Below, one piece after another: positions 11,328 to 23,162 of a DNA stretch of 64,000 bases (positions are counted from its first letter, which is position 1; every line of letters starts with the position of its first letter). The stretch spans positions 20,680,545 through 20,744,544 of the forward strand of contig NC_135775.1 of assembly GCF_028453695.1 (NCBI RefSeq), written 5' to 3'. The position numbers and the translations under genes were made by a program. Below the pieces are notes generated by a model. The model did no database searches, had not been told where the DNA came from, and saw nothing but the letters and a program-made list of their open reading frames with translations. This DNA is from Augochlora pura. Taxonomy: Eukaryota > Arthropoda > Insecta > Hymenoptera > Halictidae.

Positions 11328-11560
11328 CAGTAGAACCTCGATTGTCAAAATTATATGCTCTATTGTTCTAAATAGAATGACAAGAATGTTTAAATAATAT
11401 AATAGTTACCTTACTACCGAGCCAGACGTTGTCTTCTTTGATTCTTATAACAAATTCTCTAGCATATCGACTGCCTTAAATTGAGAAATTTTCAAATGAA
11501 ACGAATTACAGAAAATACAGAATTCTAACATTGAAAGATAGAATAATCGAGGTTCTATTG
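11328..11560. mobile_element. Tigger/pogo-like MITE
   Basis: Left end CAGTAGAACCTCGATT and right end AATCGAGGTTCTATTG are inverted repeats differing at one base. The 233-bp element has no coding capacity. CAGTAGAACCTCGATT resembles termini of Tigger/pogo-type elements in arthropods (from memory). TA follows the right end, while the left flank is CA, so any TA duplication has decayed. Confidence 0.7.
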
Positions 11561-13080
11561 TACTAAAGTAACAAACAAATCGAATTCGTAGAAATCAGGA
11601 GACCAGAAACGCGGGAACAACCGTGTCTCGCTCAAATAATTTCGCAATCGTACGATTGGATTTTAGAAAGTGAAACACGGCCGTCGGTGGATATCTCGAA
11701 AGGAAACAAACTAAAACGGATAAGTAACAATTATATAGAAATATGCGTGTGGAACCGAACTGAGCCAAACACCGACCGTCTGAAATTCATGGCCGCTACT
11801 GTACCTATGGCAAAGTCTTTCGAGCGTTCGCCAATCATGGACATATCAGGAACGAAATATGCGTTTTTAAAATCGTAACCACCAAAACGGAATCTCGTCT
11901 GCGACAACACGTTCTATCTTCCTCATTTTTTGCATCGTGTGCACACTTTCTTGCCGCTGGGGGAGGGGGGTGGAGAATATTTTGCGGTCTCGATGCGCCC
12001 GATCCGAACGGCGAACCACCGTTCCATACGGATCGCAGAGTTGTTGTGTATGTAACTTTGCAAACTTGCGTATATAAACGTATAAAGATCGTAGGTGAAT
12101 GTAATAAAAATGTTTCTTTTCTAAACGCGCCGTTGAATTCGCCCCCACACACCCACGAAATAAATGTGTACGAACTGTGTCGTTGTGTTTCATTAAAACT
12201 TTTTCTGAATTCTTTATGGTTGATTGATTCCATTTATTTAGTCTTATGTATAGTTTCCACTGAACTATGCTTGAGTAATTGTTTAGGATTATATCGCGAA
12301 TTTTATGCATTTGTGACGAAAATGACATAGTTGCATTATTTTTAACTTGTTGAAGTGGTTTAGATTTAGCTCTTCTATCTTGCAATTAACGTAAATAATT
12401 TTTAATTTCTCTAGAAGTCTGCTGTTTATTTATTAATCGAACGTACAAACGAAAAATGGCAGCGTTTCAATCATTCTTCCCTAGATTCTTTGTCAACAAT
12501 CGCCTTTTTTATTATGGTGTGTTTAAAATTGACTGAAGTGATGAAATAATTGTCTATTTAATAATTTATATAGTCTGATGAATTAAATAAATTGAAAGCA
12601 TGAAGTATTTAAGGGTTAAACTGAACAAGGGTTGAAAATAGCTGTCGGGCAAAATATTTGGTTATCTCTATGGAAGTAATAAGTAAATTATAGCTATTTA
12701 TATAAAATCAATATTGTCTATAGTAATTTAAATATATAGAATCTACATAGTCATTTCATTAATTCTTTACCTATTTTCATAAATGGAAAATAATAGCAGC
12801 TTTTAAAGGTTTTAAATACACGATGTTATTTAAAATGCAAGTACAGAAATATATTAAATAATTCCATCGATATTAAAAGAATAACAACTATATAAAATAA
12901 ATATTCTCTTATTATCTTTACCCGCATAAAATGCATTTTTTCTTTAACTATTTCAAATCACATTCAAACCATAATTTAAAATAAAATAAAATGCTCGGAT
13001 ATTAACAACTGAACAAAACGTCGTGATACGAACGTCGATTATTTTCCATCGGTGAAAACCATAACAGTTTCTGGATTTAC
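11561..13080. other. AT-rich spacer, no gene seen
   Basis: Mostly AT-rich. A long minus-strand frame covers 11867-12385 but has no recognisable motif, and its lower-coordinate end runs through a G/C-rich patch. It was judged a chance frame. No repeats of note. Confidence 0.4.
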
Positions 13081-13870
13081 CAACATCCAGCAAGGGCGGC
13101 ATTCAGATGGCACTGTAAGGGGCTTTCAGCCACGAACGGTGGCCCGGCTTTCGCCAGATGGCGAGCCCGGTCCTTACGTACCGCCGCGACAGTCGCCTCT
13201 AATGTTTAATTAACGCCGCATAATTGCCCGACCAATTAGCCGGCGCCGTTTAATATTAATCTGCAATTTGAATTCATTTCGATGCGTTTAAAATTTATTG
13301 AATACATAATTAATGCCGCGTGTTGCGAATGCAGATACGATGCACGAATGCCGCCCCCCGCGGGCGGTTTGCTGGCTGTCCGAGTGATTTATGCGGACAG
13401 TCGTCGGCCGAAAGTTCACGCCGAAAAATCCCACGGATATGGCGCGGGGATCGTTCCTGAAAATATCGTTCCGACGGCAAAAAGAGATCCCCCCCCCCCC
13501 CCCCGCTTCTCTGGGGGGAGGGGGGGGGGGAAGGGAAACGCGACCGTCGCGTTTCGCCAATTCGAAACGCATGCAACGCTTCTAAACTTCCTCTTAATTA
13601 ATGGATTTAGCCTATTTCTACCGTTCCGCGTCCGATAAATGTGATTTACGGGCGCGCCCGTAGATGGCCACGTTTCTTTCGGAGAAAATGCCGGAAGACA
13701 ATTGAGTTATTTATCGCGGGCGAAATAAATTGAGCCGCCCCTGACGATGACTAGCACTGCGGATTTTATGCGTTTCCACTGGCGCGTTTCTATCCACGGA
13801 AACCGGCGAACGGCTCGCCGCCTTAATGAAGATTGAACCGCGCTTCTTCCATGCGCCTCGAAATATTTAA
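13081..13870. promoter_or_regulatory. Candidate regulatory island (CTCF-like and homeodomain sites)
   Basis: A sharp-edged CpG-rich island. CAGATGGCACT at 13104 and CCAGATGGCGAG at 13154 are both close to the insect CTCF core (AGRTGGCGC). They are followed by a group of homeodomain-type sites: TTTAATTAAC (13205), TAATTG (13221), CAATTAG (13233), TTTATTG (13294) and ATAATTAATG (13306). Site matches are by eye; function is inferred. Confidence 0.3.
13489..13530. repeat. C16 run facing a G-rich run
   Basis: Sixteen consecutive C (13489-13504), eight spacer bases, then G6-A-G11. The two runs can pair with each other, or form an i-motif and G-quadruplex on opposite strands. Length is probably variable and prone to sequencing error. 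Confidence 0.9.
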
Positions 13871-14680
13871 TCGATCATAGATATACAATTGTTCCTGGAC
13901 GTCGTTAAATTAGTCGAAGATTGCAGGAAGCTTTTTATTGCAGTCGGAATAAGGTTATATTCTTTCGTGCAATGTGTGAAATTCTTTGCTGCGAATCTTG
14001 ATGCACACTTTGATTATTATTTAATATATATTCTAGCTAACTTTGATTTTGTGTATCTGAATGCTTTAATTGCAGAGCTCTAAATGACTAATTTAATTTA
14101 CTGTAATCGTGAGATTGTATTGATTTTTATAATACTAATTTTTGTGCAGAATAACATTAGAAACCAGTCATTGTGCTAATTTATGAAATTAAAATCGGTT
14201 TGGTAGTTGTATTGTTAAATTTCTAGCGGTGGTAAAATGTTTGCGATAAATATAGTTATATTAACATTGATTTCGGAATTTTTTTAGTACACTTAATTAA
14301 ATATCAATGTTACCAATATAAAGATTTTTAACATTAAATGAATTAATGCAATGCTCTCAATATTCTATCGATGATGAATATTTTTAGTGATTATATTTCA
14401 CAGAGATGTTAAACAAACTATGGTTTATTAGACGGTATACAAAAAAACTTCATACTTATTGAATAAAACGTCTTAAATTTGTTTAATTCTCCTAGTTCGT
14501 CAATTTTCTAATAAAACAATTTAATGCGTCTCATTTAATAAATACGAAGTTAATCATGTCCCAAGACAAACCATAACCACAGTAATTGGCCACCGCACAG
14601 TAACCGGCTCCACTACCCTGCCGCACAGTAGCAATCACTCACGCCCAACTTACCGCGACCATTCGCGTTTCCTCGAAGTC
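13871..14680. other. AT-rich spacer, nothing seen
   Basis: AT-rich DNA without a long frame, recognised transposon or tandem array. Confidence 0.4.
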
Positions 14681-15000
14681 CCAGTTCACCGAGAGAGAGA
14701 GAGAGTCACGCGAAACTTTCAATTCCGATTCTCTCGCCGGGTCGACATCGCGACCCTCTGCCGTCTACCTTAAAAAAAAGAAACGAGGAAGAAGATAAAG
14801 AAATAGAAAAGTAAAAAAAGAAGAAAGAAAGTGACGGGGCTTCTCGTTCTCTAATTTCTCGGGGCTTTTCCTTCGTAACACAAGCCCACCTGAATCGATA
14901 CCGGGGGCCCGGTGTGCCCCCACGCGCGGACCTCGTCGAGCACGGAAAAGGGGGGGAATATCGAAGGGGCTGGCGAGAGTAGATTGTCTCTGTCATTTAC

Positions 15001-15096
15001 CTGCTCGGGCCATCCCCCGTCCCTCTCCTTTCCTCGTCCGAATCTATCCGAGCCGCGCACAACCCCTTCCTTTCTGTAACCTGGCACCCTCGACAT
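15001..15096 (-). CDS. Weak candidate first coding exon, minus strand
   Basis: On the minus strand an ATG at 15096 opens 32 codons (MSRVPGYRKEGVVRGSDRFG, ending GGWPEQ). They end exactly at a good donor, GAGCAG/GTAAAT. The peptide is basic and glycine-rich with no recognised domain. The only support is the phase-0 fit of the donor and the island setting. It could as well be a non-coding transcript or chance. Confidence 0.12.
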
Positions 15097-15353
15097 CGTC
15101 CGCGCGACCCCACCGCTCCACCACCTCCTCCCCCTCGTGGCCCGCCACGATCCCGCTGGCCCCGTGTGTAGCCCCGTCTCGCTCTAATCCAATTAAAAAC
15201 GGCGGACGATCGCACGAAACAGCGGCTCATCGACCACGGGAATTTTAATTGATGTTACAGGTACGAGAGGGTAGCCGGGATACCCCCGCGGCCCTCCGCC
15301 ACGAACGAATATAGGAAAGGGGTTGGGCTCGAGGGGCGGCCGATGCCGGCAAC

Positions 15354-15394
15354 GGGGGCAACGGGGGCTACGGGGGCTCCGGGGGTGGTAGGGG
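15354..15394 (+). other. G-quadruplex motif
   Basis: Four runs of five G, separated by four-base spacers (CAAC, CTAC, CTCC), followed by GG and GGGG. This meets the canonical four-run pattern on the + strand. Confidence 0.85.
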
Positions 15395-15930
15395 TGCCCG
15401 CGAGGCCGGAGAGGATCGTTGCCGGCTGGATGATGGTCTGTCAGCGTGGCACGTTCCCAACCCTGACGGAAAGTTTCGCGGAACACGAATCCTCCCTCTT
15501 CAACGTGTCGCGGGGAATCGTGTTAACCATCAGCCGCGACGGCGTCGTGTTTATGCGATACAACGCTCGCGACGAGACAGCGGAATGCGGCGGCCGGACC
15601 TAAGTTTCCTGATTAATGTCTTCTTGCGACGGGGTTGTTGTTGTTCGCCCCCTCCCCCCCGGGTTCCCCGTATCCTCTCGCGCCCCCGGGAACGAAGCTC
15701 GACCCGCGTCGGGGGATGAACCGCGAAACTATTAGGCGAGCGTCCGCCGAACTTTCTGTATTTCGTTTTCAATCGTCTTTTAATTATTGCGGTAGCGAAC
15801 AACTTTTTTCACTTTCGGGTACGGTGGCCCGAATAACTCTTACGCGTTTACAAGAAAAAGATTTAGGGCGAGATGTTGACTGGATTTTTGACGGTAGTTT
15901 CTGCCGTGCTGCTTACAAGTAGTTTGAGTT

Positions 15931-16640
15931 GTTAATAAAAGACGGTGATGATATTAGAATACAGTGGATGATGAGACTGAAGAATACAATTTTAATTCAC
16001 ACTGTCGAATAAATATTAAATCTTATAAAATTTTAGCTAATTTCTTTCTTTCGTGTTTCGTTTTTGATATGCTGTATTGGAAAAATTATTACTAATGATC
16101 ACTGGTACATAGTTAAATCGTCTTTCAGAATTACTAGTAATTCGAGTAAATAGATAAATTAATTTGTAACTTGAATTTACTCGATTGCAATAATTACTTA
16201 GAAGGTAAAGAAAATCTCCCTAACCTAGCTCGCTAAAATACAGAAAAAGGGGTTGAATTAAATTAAAATAAAAAGTGAAATAATTATGCCGCATTCGTCC
16301 AATAGAAATAAACATAGAAAAACTATTTCAAAGAAGTGTATAACATCCACATTTAATAAATTATAATCGAAACTTTCGTAACAAATTTAACACGTTGTTC
16401 TAGCAGAAGGGGTTGCAAGTAATTACTTGCACCGCAATATCTCACAATTTGTTCGAAGCTGAGATAATTCCGTTAGTAGAAAGACTGAAATCAGACTTGA
16501 ATTCGAGTCCTAGGATCATAGTTCCAGGAAACAATGCGACCCGGCAACACGAGCGGAAACAGAATATTTTTTGCCGGTTCTCCTTTAATCCGAGAGGCAG
16601 CAGCGCGCGCGCGTCCATATATTTTTCGCGACAGTCGTAG
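15931..16640. other. AT-rich spacer, nothing seen
   Basis: AT-rich to 16400, then grading into the next island. Two GGGGTTG words (16249 and 16409) resemble the right end of the dispersed AACCCCTTGC family but do not delimit a clear element. Confidence 0.35.
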
Positions 16641-17220
16641 ACGCGGCGGCGAGGATTTATCGTTTTAATTTCTGACGGGCTCGGAAGCGGGAAAGAAAAG
16701 AGGATATCTCGGAAGGACCCGAGGGATACCGCTTCCTCCGTTGGACGGCCCCGCGCCCGCTGTAAGCGAGGCGGCGCGGCGCGCGAGGGTACATTCATCA
16801 CGAGTTATTAAACAAGCCAACAAAAGGCGGCGGCGACCGGTGCCGGTGCGGAAAAAATGCTGGAAGATAGAATCGGCTAATCAGTACATACTCCGCGGTG
16901 ATAGATGACCGGGAGGATTAAGACCCGAGACGTTGGCTCCTGCCGCCGCCGCGGCCGCCTCGTGGATTCCGTCCGACAATCGTAACAAGAAACGAGAAAT
17001 ACGGGACGGTGCCCGGCGCGATAAAACACGGCGGACGCTGGAAATGTAATTCACGGGCGAATCAGTGAAATATTATTTGATTTGCCCGCGCTAATGTTCG
17101 GTGATTAAGATGGCGCCTGCTTCCCCCCTCGTTCGGCGTGTACGCGAGCGAAACGTCAAGATGGTAGACCGAGGGGCGGACTGTTTGAAATCGTACAGAT
17201 AAAGGGTTACGCGAATGGAA
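16641..17220. promoter_or_regulatory. Candidate regulatory island (Otd/Bcd and CTCF-like sites)
   Basis: CpG-rich island with GGATTA (16915-16920, Otd/Bicoid-type core) and AAGATGGCGCC at 17107-17117 (CTCF- or YY1/PHO-like). Short AT-rich homeodomain words are set in GC-rich DNA. No coding sequence is recognised. Function inferred. Confidence 0.25.
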
Positions 17221-17860
17221 GACCGTTTTCAGTGCCGAAATAGTGTATTTTGAATACTTTGACTATATTTTTCTGTCATGAGAAATTAAAAGTTTATATT
17301 TATTCTGGATTTGTATTTATCCTAATGAGAAAATATTGGTAATATGGAAGGAAGCTTTATTTTAATTTCGTTCGGTGTAATATTTATATTTAGTGAATTT
17401 TCTTCCAAATACTGTATGTTTTATTATTTGATTTTTTAATCGTATATTAAATGATTTAACGAAAATAGGAGTAGTCGATTATCGTCTGTGTCTATTATAG
17501 TACTACGAGATTATGTAGATATACAACGAAAATAACAGCTGTCAATCATCTAAAAGTATTATAGAAACAATGTACTTTCTTTAATAAAATTAAGATTGAA
17601 AACTTAAGTTACACGACACCGATAAAACAAAATAGAATATCCTGTAAACAAATAATTCCATCATTTACATAAGGATGACGTGACAGTCAAAGTGTCACCT
17701 CGTTAATAAAAAATTCTTATTTAAATATCAGGTTTCCAACAATTAATTTCAAGGTCCACGCTCTTCAGAGTCTTAAAAAATACGCCATCGTAAAAAATCG
17801 ATAAACAAAATTCCAAACAGTTCTAAAACCACTCGATTCCTTTCGTAACTGTATAAATCC
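17221..17860. other. AT-rich spacer, nothing seen
   Basis: AT-rich, no repeat array, no recognised element. Confidence 0.4.
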
Positions 17861-19100
17861 TTTCAAAATGTCCGGCGACCGGTCAAAAGACGCGAGACCA
17901 GCATCTGCATCGTCGAATACGGCATGAAACTAAATAAATAAATAACGATTACGCAATTACACCGCAACGAGAATTCACCGTGTCGACTTAATGACCGCTA
18001 CCGTGCGGGCAAACTAAAAATTGGCCGCGTCAGTGGCATTTAATGTCCCCGGTCCGTTCGCCGACCGTTCATTTAATACGAAGCGAGCATATTTCACAAT
18101 TTCGGCCCCTTAATTCCGACTTGGCAATCAAACGAGTCACGGATTCCGTTCGATCCCATTTATCACCGGTGAACTGCGCCCACGGCGACCGGGGTGACTG
18201 CGGAATCTTGGTCCCGAAATTTTCGCTGCCGGTGCAGCAGCACCGCGTGCGCGCACACCCTTTTCGCCGTGGGTGCAGGTGGCGGCGGCGGCGGCCGCAG
18301 GGAACCGGAGCCACTCTTATCTAACCGAGGGGTTGAGCAAAACGCTGGTAGGGATGTATTAGCGACCGGTATTAAATTATGGTCAGCCCAAGGCAGCGGG
18401 CAGCAATGATACCGACGTCGAGGGGGAGGGTGGTGTAACAAACAGCGCCGGCGCCACCCCCTTCGCGGAATTAACCCCGGAGATCGTCGGTGCTTTCGGG
18501 GGATAATTTCATTTGGCAGCGGCTCCTGGCTAACACGGTCCACGGGTCCATTCTAGAGCCGCGGGCTGTCTGGCTTCCGATTTTAACCACGGCGACCTCT
18601 ACCGCCGGCCCATCTCCCGGCAACCGCCATCTCTCTTTTCTATCTTCGGGGTAATTTTTTGCCAAGATACGCGCGCATTCGCCGTGGTCTTCTTCTCTTA
18701 TGGCGAGCGCGCGGCCGCCGCGCAAATATCGCCGCCGCCCTTCTCCGCCGCCGTTCGGGGAAAAACCGGCGGGGGAGAATCGTGTACCGGGTGGCCGTGG
18801 CCGGCGAATGGAAATTACACGGCGAACAGAAAATATTTCGCTGCCGGCGCAGATAAGCACGCGGCAAATAAAGGGATCGCCCCGGCCGGCCGGGCGTTAT
18901 TGGGGATAGAAAATCTGGGAAGTTAGTTCTTTAAAAGTCCTCCGTCGGGTTAATTCCCCTTTTTGCTTCCGCATTCCCGGGCTCGCCCGGCTAAAGGCTG
19001 CCTTTAATCGCCGGCTCCGATTTGATGCCACGGTTCTACCCAGATTTAGCTCTTTGCGCGCTTAACCGGCTCGCTGTACCGTTCTCTTCGCTGTTACAAT
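17861..19100. other. CpG-rich island, no supported gene
   Basis: Overlapping frames on both strands are rich in Arg, Pro and Gly and are best explained by GC-rich composition. Homeodomain-type words such as TTAATG and CATTTAATG occur at 17985-18130. A purely regulatory role is possible; nothing specific stands out. Confidence 0.35.
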
Positions 19101-19197
19101 GCATACTACTTTTTCGATCGTAATCGTTTCTTCGAAAAAAGAGTAATTACTTGATGCGAGTATTCACTTGGATCTGAGTCGATTTTTCCCTTCATCC

Positions 19198-19545
19198 TTA
19201 TTGAGAAATTTGAAGCAAAAATTGTCTACGTAGACAGTTAATTCCTTCATATGATCAAGGAATAAAATATTTATTTTGCGGACATATTATTTATATAATT
19301 GTCAATTTATTCGTACGATCAAGGAATAAAATCACAATTATATAATAATATTTTCGAATTTGGTTCATCCCTTATTGAGAAAATGAGCAAAGATTATCTA
19401 CGTAGACAGTTAATTTCTTCATATAATCAAGGAATAAAATTGTTATTTTGCGAAAATATTATTATATAATTGTCAATATATTCATATGATCAAGGAATAA
19501 AATCTCAATTATATAACAATAATTTCTTACTTGGTCTATTAATTT
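19198..19545. repeat. Tandem duplication, about 174-bp unit, two copies
   Basis: Copy 1 (about 19198-19371) and copy 2 (from 19372) share TTATTGAGAAA, then CTACGTAGACAGTTAAT, two GATCAAGGAATAAAAT or AATCAAGGAATAAAAT words, and ATATAATTGTCAAT, in the same order. Each copy contains a palindrome based on CTACGTAG. It is AT-rich and non-coding. Confidence 0.85.
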
Positions 19546-19559
19546 TTGTCACAAATGCA

Positions 19560-20420
19560 TAAAATCCACGGTATATAATTATAACAGAAATCGAAGGAAG
19601 TCGAGAAAGGTGCAATCTCGTTATTTCAAAGCCACATAACTTACACTGCAGCGTGACGCGTCTTAAACCACGGTGCGCGGTAAGTAAAGAACGATTTATT
19701 TCGACGGAAAGCGAAAGGCAATTTCCGCGGAGCGTGTAGGAGCCGCGGCGGCGAAATAATTGTTTGTCGAGGAACGATTACGATATTTCTGAGACAGTTC
19801 GATAATCGGGAGTCATAACCGTTCTACCCCCGGGGGAGGGACCGGTAATTGCGGCGGGGGGACCCGGGCGTTTTAAGTAAAATGCAAGGTTATGGTTGCG
19901 GCCGGTTCTTAACGTTTGTAAATTGTCGCGCAAGAGGGTGGCTTCGTAAACGATTTAGCGATAAGAGACGGCAGGGGGGGGGGTGGGGTGGCGGGTGGAG
20001 GCGGAGGCCGGCGCAAAACCGTAGTGAAAACAAAACGAGAGAAGACGGTAAAAATGGTTTCATAGATACAAAGAGCCCGCGGGCCTGGGCCGGGTCGGCG
20101 TTCGTTCACCGGAGATTGGCCCAAATGAAATTACCCCTCGAAACCGCCGCCGACAATCTCCGGGCAGCGAATAAAAGCCGTGTACTTTGCCCTTTTAATA
20201 CACGCACTTCCAACCGGCGAAGATAAGCCTTTTCCGGGTCTATTTACGAACCCGTTCGCCGGTTTGATGTAATCGCCGCGATCGGGGCCGGGTTTACGAT
20301 CGTTCGCGTCCTAGTCGAGCGATTTTTCGGCGAAATTGTTTCGTCTACGACCAACGCCGCGCTCTGGTATGCCTTCTTGAAAAATTCCCCACGATTCGTA
20401 TGCTCGATATTTAAGTTCGA
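19560..20420. other. CpG-rich island with G-run
   Basis: Holds a G10 run and further G tracts at 19974-19995 with G-quadruplex potential. The 125-codon plus-strand frame through it is Arg/Gly-rich and unrecognised; treated as chance. Confidence 0.4.
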
Positions 20421-20493
20421 TATTGTTCGTAGTTTTGTCAGAATTATCTAAACGGAATGTAGAGCTTAATATTACAATCTGTAGTCAATTTAT

Positions 20494-20660
20494 ATAGAGG
20501 GTGTGCCAAAAATGTCTTTCAGTTCGGAAATGGGTGGTATCTGAGGTTATTTGCAGTAATTTCTTTCTTAGCAAAAATACAATTTTTGTTTATGAGTTAT
20601 TAATGAGAAACAGTAACCAATGAGAGGCACACATCTGCTACGAGCTTTGAATGGCTACTG
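20494..20660. mobile_element. Single-arm relative of the 8252-8575 foldback element
   Basis: Starts AGAGGGTGTGCCAAAAATGT. It then carries the same word order as the left arm of the 8.25 kb element, including TGAGTTATTAATGAGAAAC and AGTAACCAATGAGAGGC. No inverted second arm is seen to the right, so it is a truncated or older copy. Confidence 0.6.
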
Positions 20661-21380
20661 AACAACGCAAATCTACTGCGAACAACCCTCTTTTGCAAAA
20701 GACCCTTGTCTCCTTTTTCTTGATTCCAGACAGATCTAATGATAATGGCGAGATAAATGAAAATAATAACATAAACGTGGTTGTGAACAACTATTGTACA
20801 ACATAATACAACATCGTACAACATAGTCGTAAAGATTATAATTCAGTACATACACTGACGATAGAAAATGCAATAATAAACAGTAGAATCAGGTATAAGT
20901 AGTATTTGAAGTGAAATAGTTTGAGAATCAATTTTCATAGTATAAAATTGTATTAACTGTTAATCCTATACTTTATTTATTTCAAAAGATATTGCAATAG
21001 AAATCATGCAATAGTATTAAAATCTGTACAATTTATCTGGAATAATTGACATTTAAATAGCAAAAGCATTAAACGAAATGATAGTTACAGTGCACAATAT
21101 TTAATTTGAGAAAAATCAATTATATAATAATATAACTGAAGAATATAATTTCCAAAGAATAAATAGAATCCAAAAAAGGTATAGTCTGATTTATAGTAGA
21201 ATAAACAGCGTCTAAAAAAGAATTAACTTGATTTATAAAAGAGAAAAATCTGAAAAGGGGTTGATTTGCTTTTTAATATGTTGAACATAACCTCCAAAAT
21301 AATTTCGAGCGCAAAATATATATCATAAACTTTGGATCTACAAAATCTCTGCTTCAATCATCCCTGTCTCTGTAAAATGG
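20661..21380. other. AT-rich spacer, nothing seen
   Basis: Contains short repeats of ACAACAT/ACAACATAGTCG-like words at 20790-20830 but no defined element. Confidence 0.35.
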
Positions 21381-22140
21381 CAGACAAATCCATTAAATAA
21401 TCCGCGCATCGACAAGATGAAGTCGTCGGTGATCTCGAGGAGGAATCGTCGCGGGGGAACCGATCAGAGCCGCCATTACCGGTTCAGTGGCTCCGTTAAG
21501 AGGGCTCGTGGAGTAGCGGAGGCGAGGCCGTAGGGTGTCGGATACAAGGGGCTGAAGGGCCTCCGAGGATAAAACACAGAAGATGGACTTCGAAAAAGTC
21601 GAGCTCTTTGTCCCGCAAATGGAGACGTTTCCACGCCATTCCCTTTCCACGCTCGGCCAATCTGTCCGGCACCGACCAGGGGAGGGAAGCGGACCTTATT
21701 TTTTTCCTCACCCTAGTTCCCGATCTGACCCTTTGTCTCGTTGTTCCCGGCCCGATCCCCTCCCCGCGCTGGCCGCACACCGTCGGAAGTTTATCACGTC
21801 CGTGAGTCGGTCGTAAGCTCCCCCGCTCTCTCTTTTCGCCGTCCTCTTATTCCTTCAGGAACGAATCTGCGAAAGCTCCGCGCGGTTTCCCGGGAATCGA
21901 AGGGACACCAAATCGAATTACGTGGATTTACGCCTTCCCGGGGAGGAGGGCGCGGGCGCGTAGCTTCCCTTAAGCCCCCCGGAACGATTTCTCCTCGCGG
22001 GAGAATTCTTTTGGCCGAGCCGGGAGACCCCGCTCTCGCCTTCGAAACCTGCGAATCGCCGCGAACGAAATTTATGCTCTCCGATCCTGTCCATCTAGGG
22101 CGAATCGGTCGAACTGTTTCCGAAGCTTAGAGTATATCAG
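21381..22140. other. CpG-rich island, no supported gene
   Basis: Frames on both strands overlap extensively and look like composition artefacts. No splice-bounded exon is recognised. Confidence 0.35.
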
Positions 22141-22669
22141 CGTTTTTGGTAACCCCGGCTTGTTGTATCGTTTCGGGGGGTGTTGATAACCTTTTAGGGC
22201 GAGTTGGAATTGTATCGATGCCTTTTTGCTTATTATTAAAGACCGTGAGTTTATATATAAAATAAAAAATATTTGGTCTAGTGGAAAGTTCTGTCTTCGA
22301 AGTGAAAGGATATATTACATTTTTCATACATTTAATAATGTTTAATGTACAATTTAATTTCGTTACCTATGATCTCTAGGCAGCGTGATGTCAATTTGTT
22401 AATAGAGAATATATGTCAATTATGTATAATATTGATTTAAAATTTATATTAATTCTATTCACTTTTACTATAATATAATATATACAGTGCAGTCTAAATC
22501 TTGAAATGCAATTATCAAGAAGAACGATGTTTGAATTTTAAATAGTATGATAATAGAGTTGAGTTATATATAAATTATATACAATGTTCTTAATCCACCA
22601 AAGAAGAATAATAAGGAATTTTAAATATACTTTTCCAGATAGCGAAACATGATTTCGTTAAGAAAAGAT

Positions 22670-23060
22670 TGAAATGCGTAGACATAATCAGTGCATAATT
22701 TAGAAGCATCTGAAATATGCACACATTAGGAGATACTAAGCTATGTTCGCATAATTTCTGTTCAGATTAGAAAAGACAAGAAGTGTGCATCTATTAACAA
22801 AAATTAAAGCTTACACATGTTTAGATAACACTGAAATGCGTACACGTAATTTGTGCACATGTGTAAATGTCTAAAATGTGCAGACATAATTTCAACATGC
22901 GTTAGAAGAGACGAATGTGCACACATAATTTGCGCACGCGTTGGAAAATACAGAGATGTCTACACATCATTTTTCCAGGAGTCCGAAATGTATAAAATGT
23001 ATTCGCATAATCTGTGCACTCGTTCCAAGAACCATAAAATATAAATATAATGTTCACATA
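22670..23060. repeat. Degenerate minisatellite, about 40-bp period
   Basis: Diverged units built on AATGTGCACACATAATTTG then GCGCACGCGTT and a purine-rich tail recur about every 40 bp. They are best preserved at 22840-22960 and increasingly diverged at both ends. Confidence 0.65.
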
Positions 23061-23162
23061 TGATGGAAAATGCTGAAATACTGAAAATATTTTACGTATA
23101 TGTAAAGAATGCATAAACAACTGTACAAAAATCCGCAGTCGAGTTGAAATACGAAAATAGTC

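Larger units (their letters stand above)
14690..15930. other. CpG-rich island, no supported gene
   Basis: Starts with a short GA run (about 14692-14704) and includes a purine tract near 14775-14830. Frames on both strands are low in complexity or arginine/proline-rich. It contains the minus-strand exon candidate at 15001-15096 and the G-quadruplex motif at 15354-15394, listed separately. Confidence 0.4.

Noticed and set aside
11867..12385. 172-codon minus-strand frame
   Set aside because: Long for its composition, but no domain, signal peptide or splice context, and it overlaps another minus-strand frame of similar length; likely chance.
15343..15603. Frame starting with GATGATGAPG, briefly collagen-like
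   Set aside because: The Gly pattern comes from the GGGGGCTAC repeat and is not Gly-X-Y; it is lost after about 20 codons.
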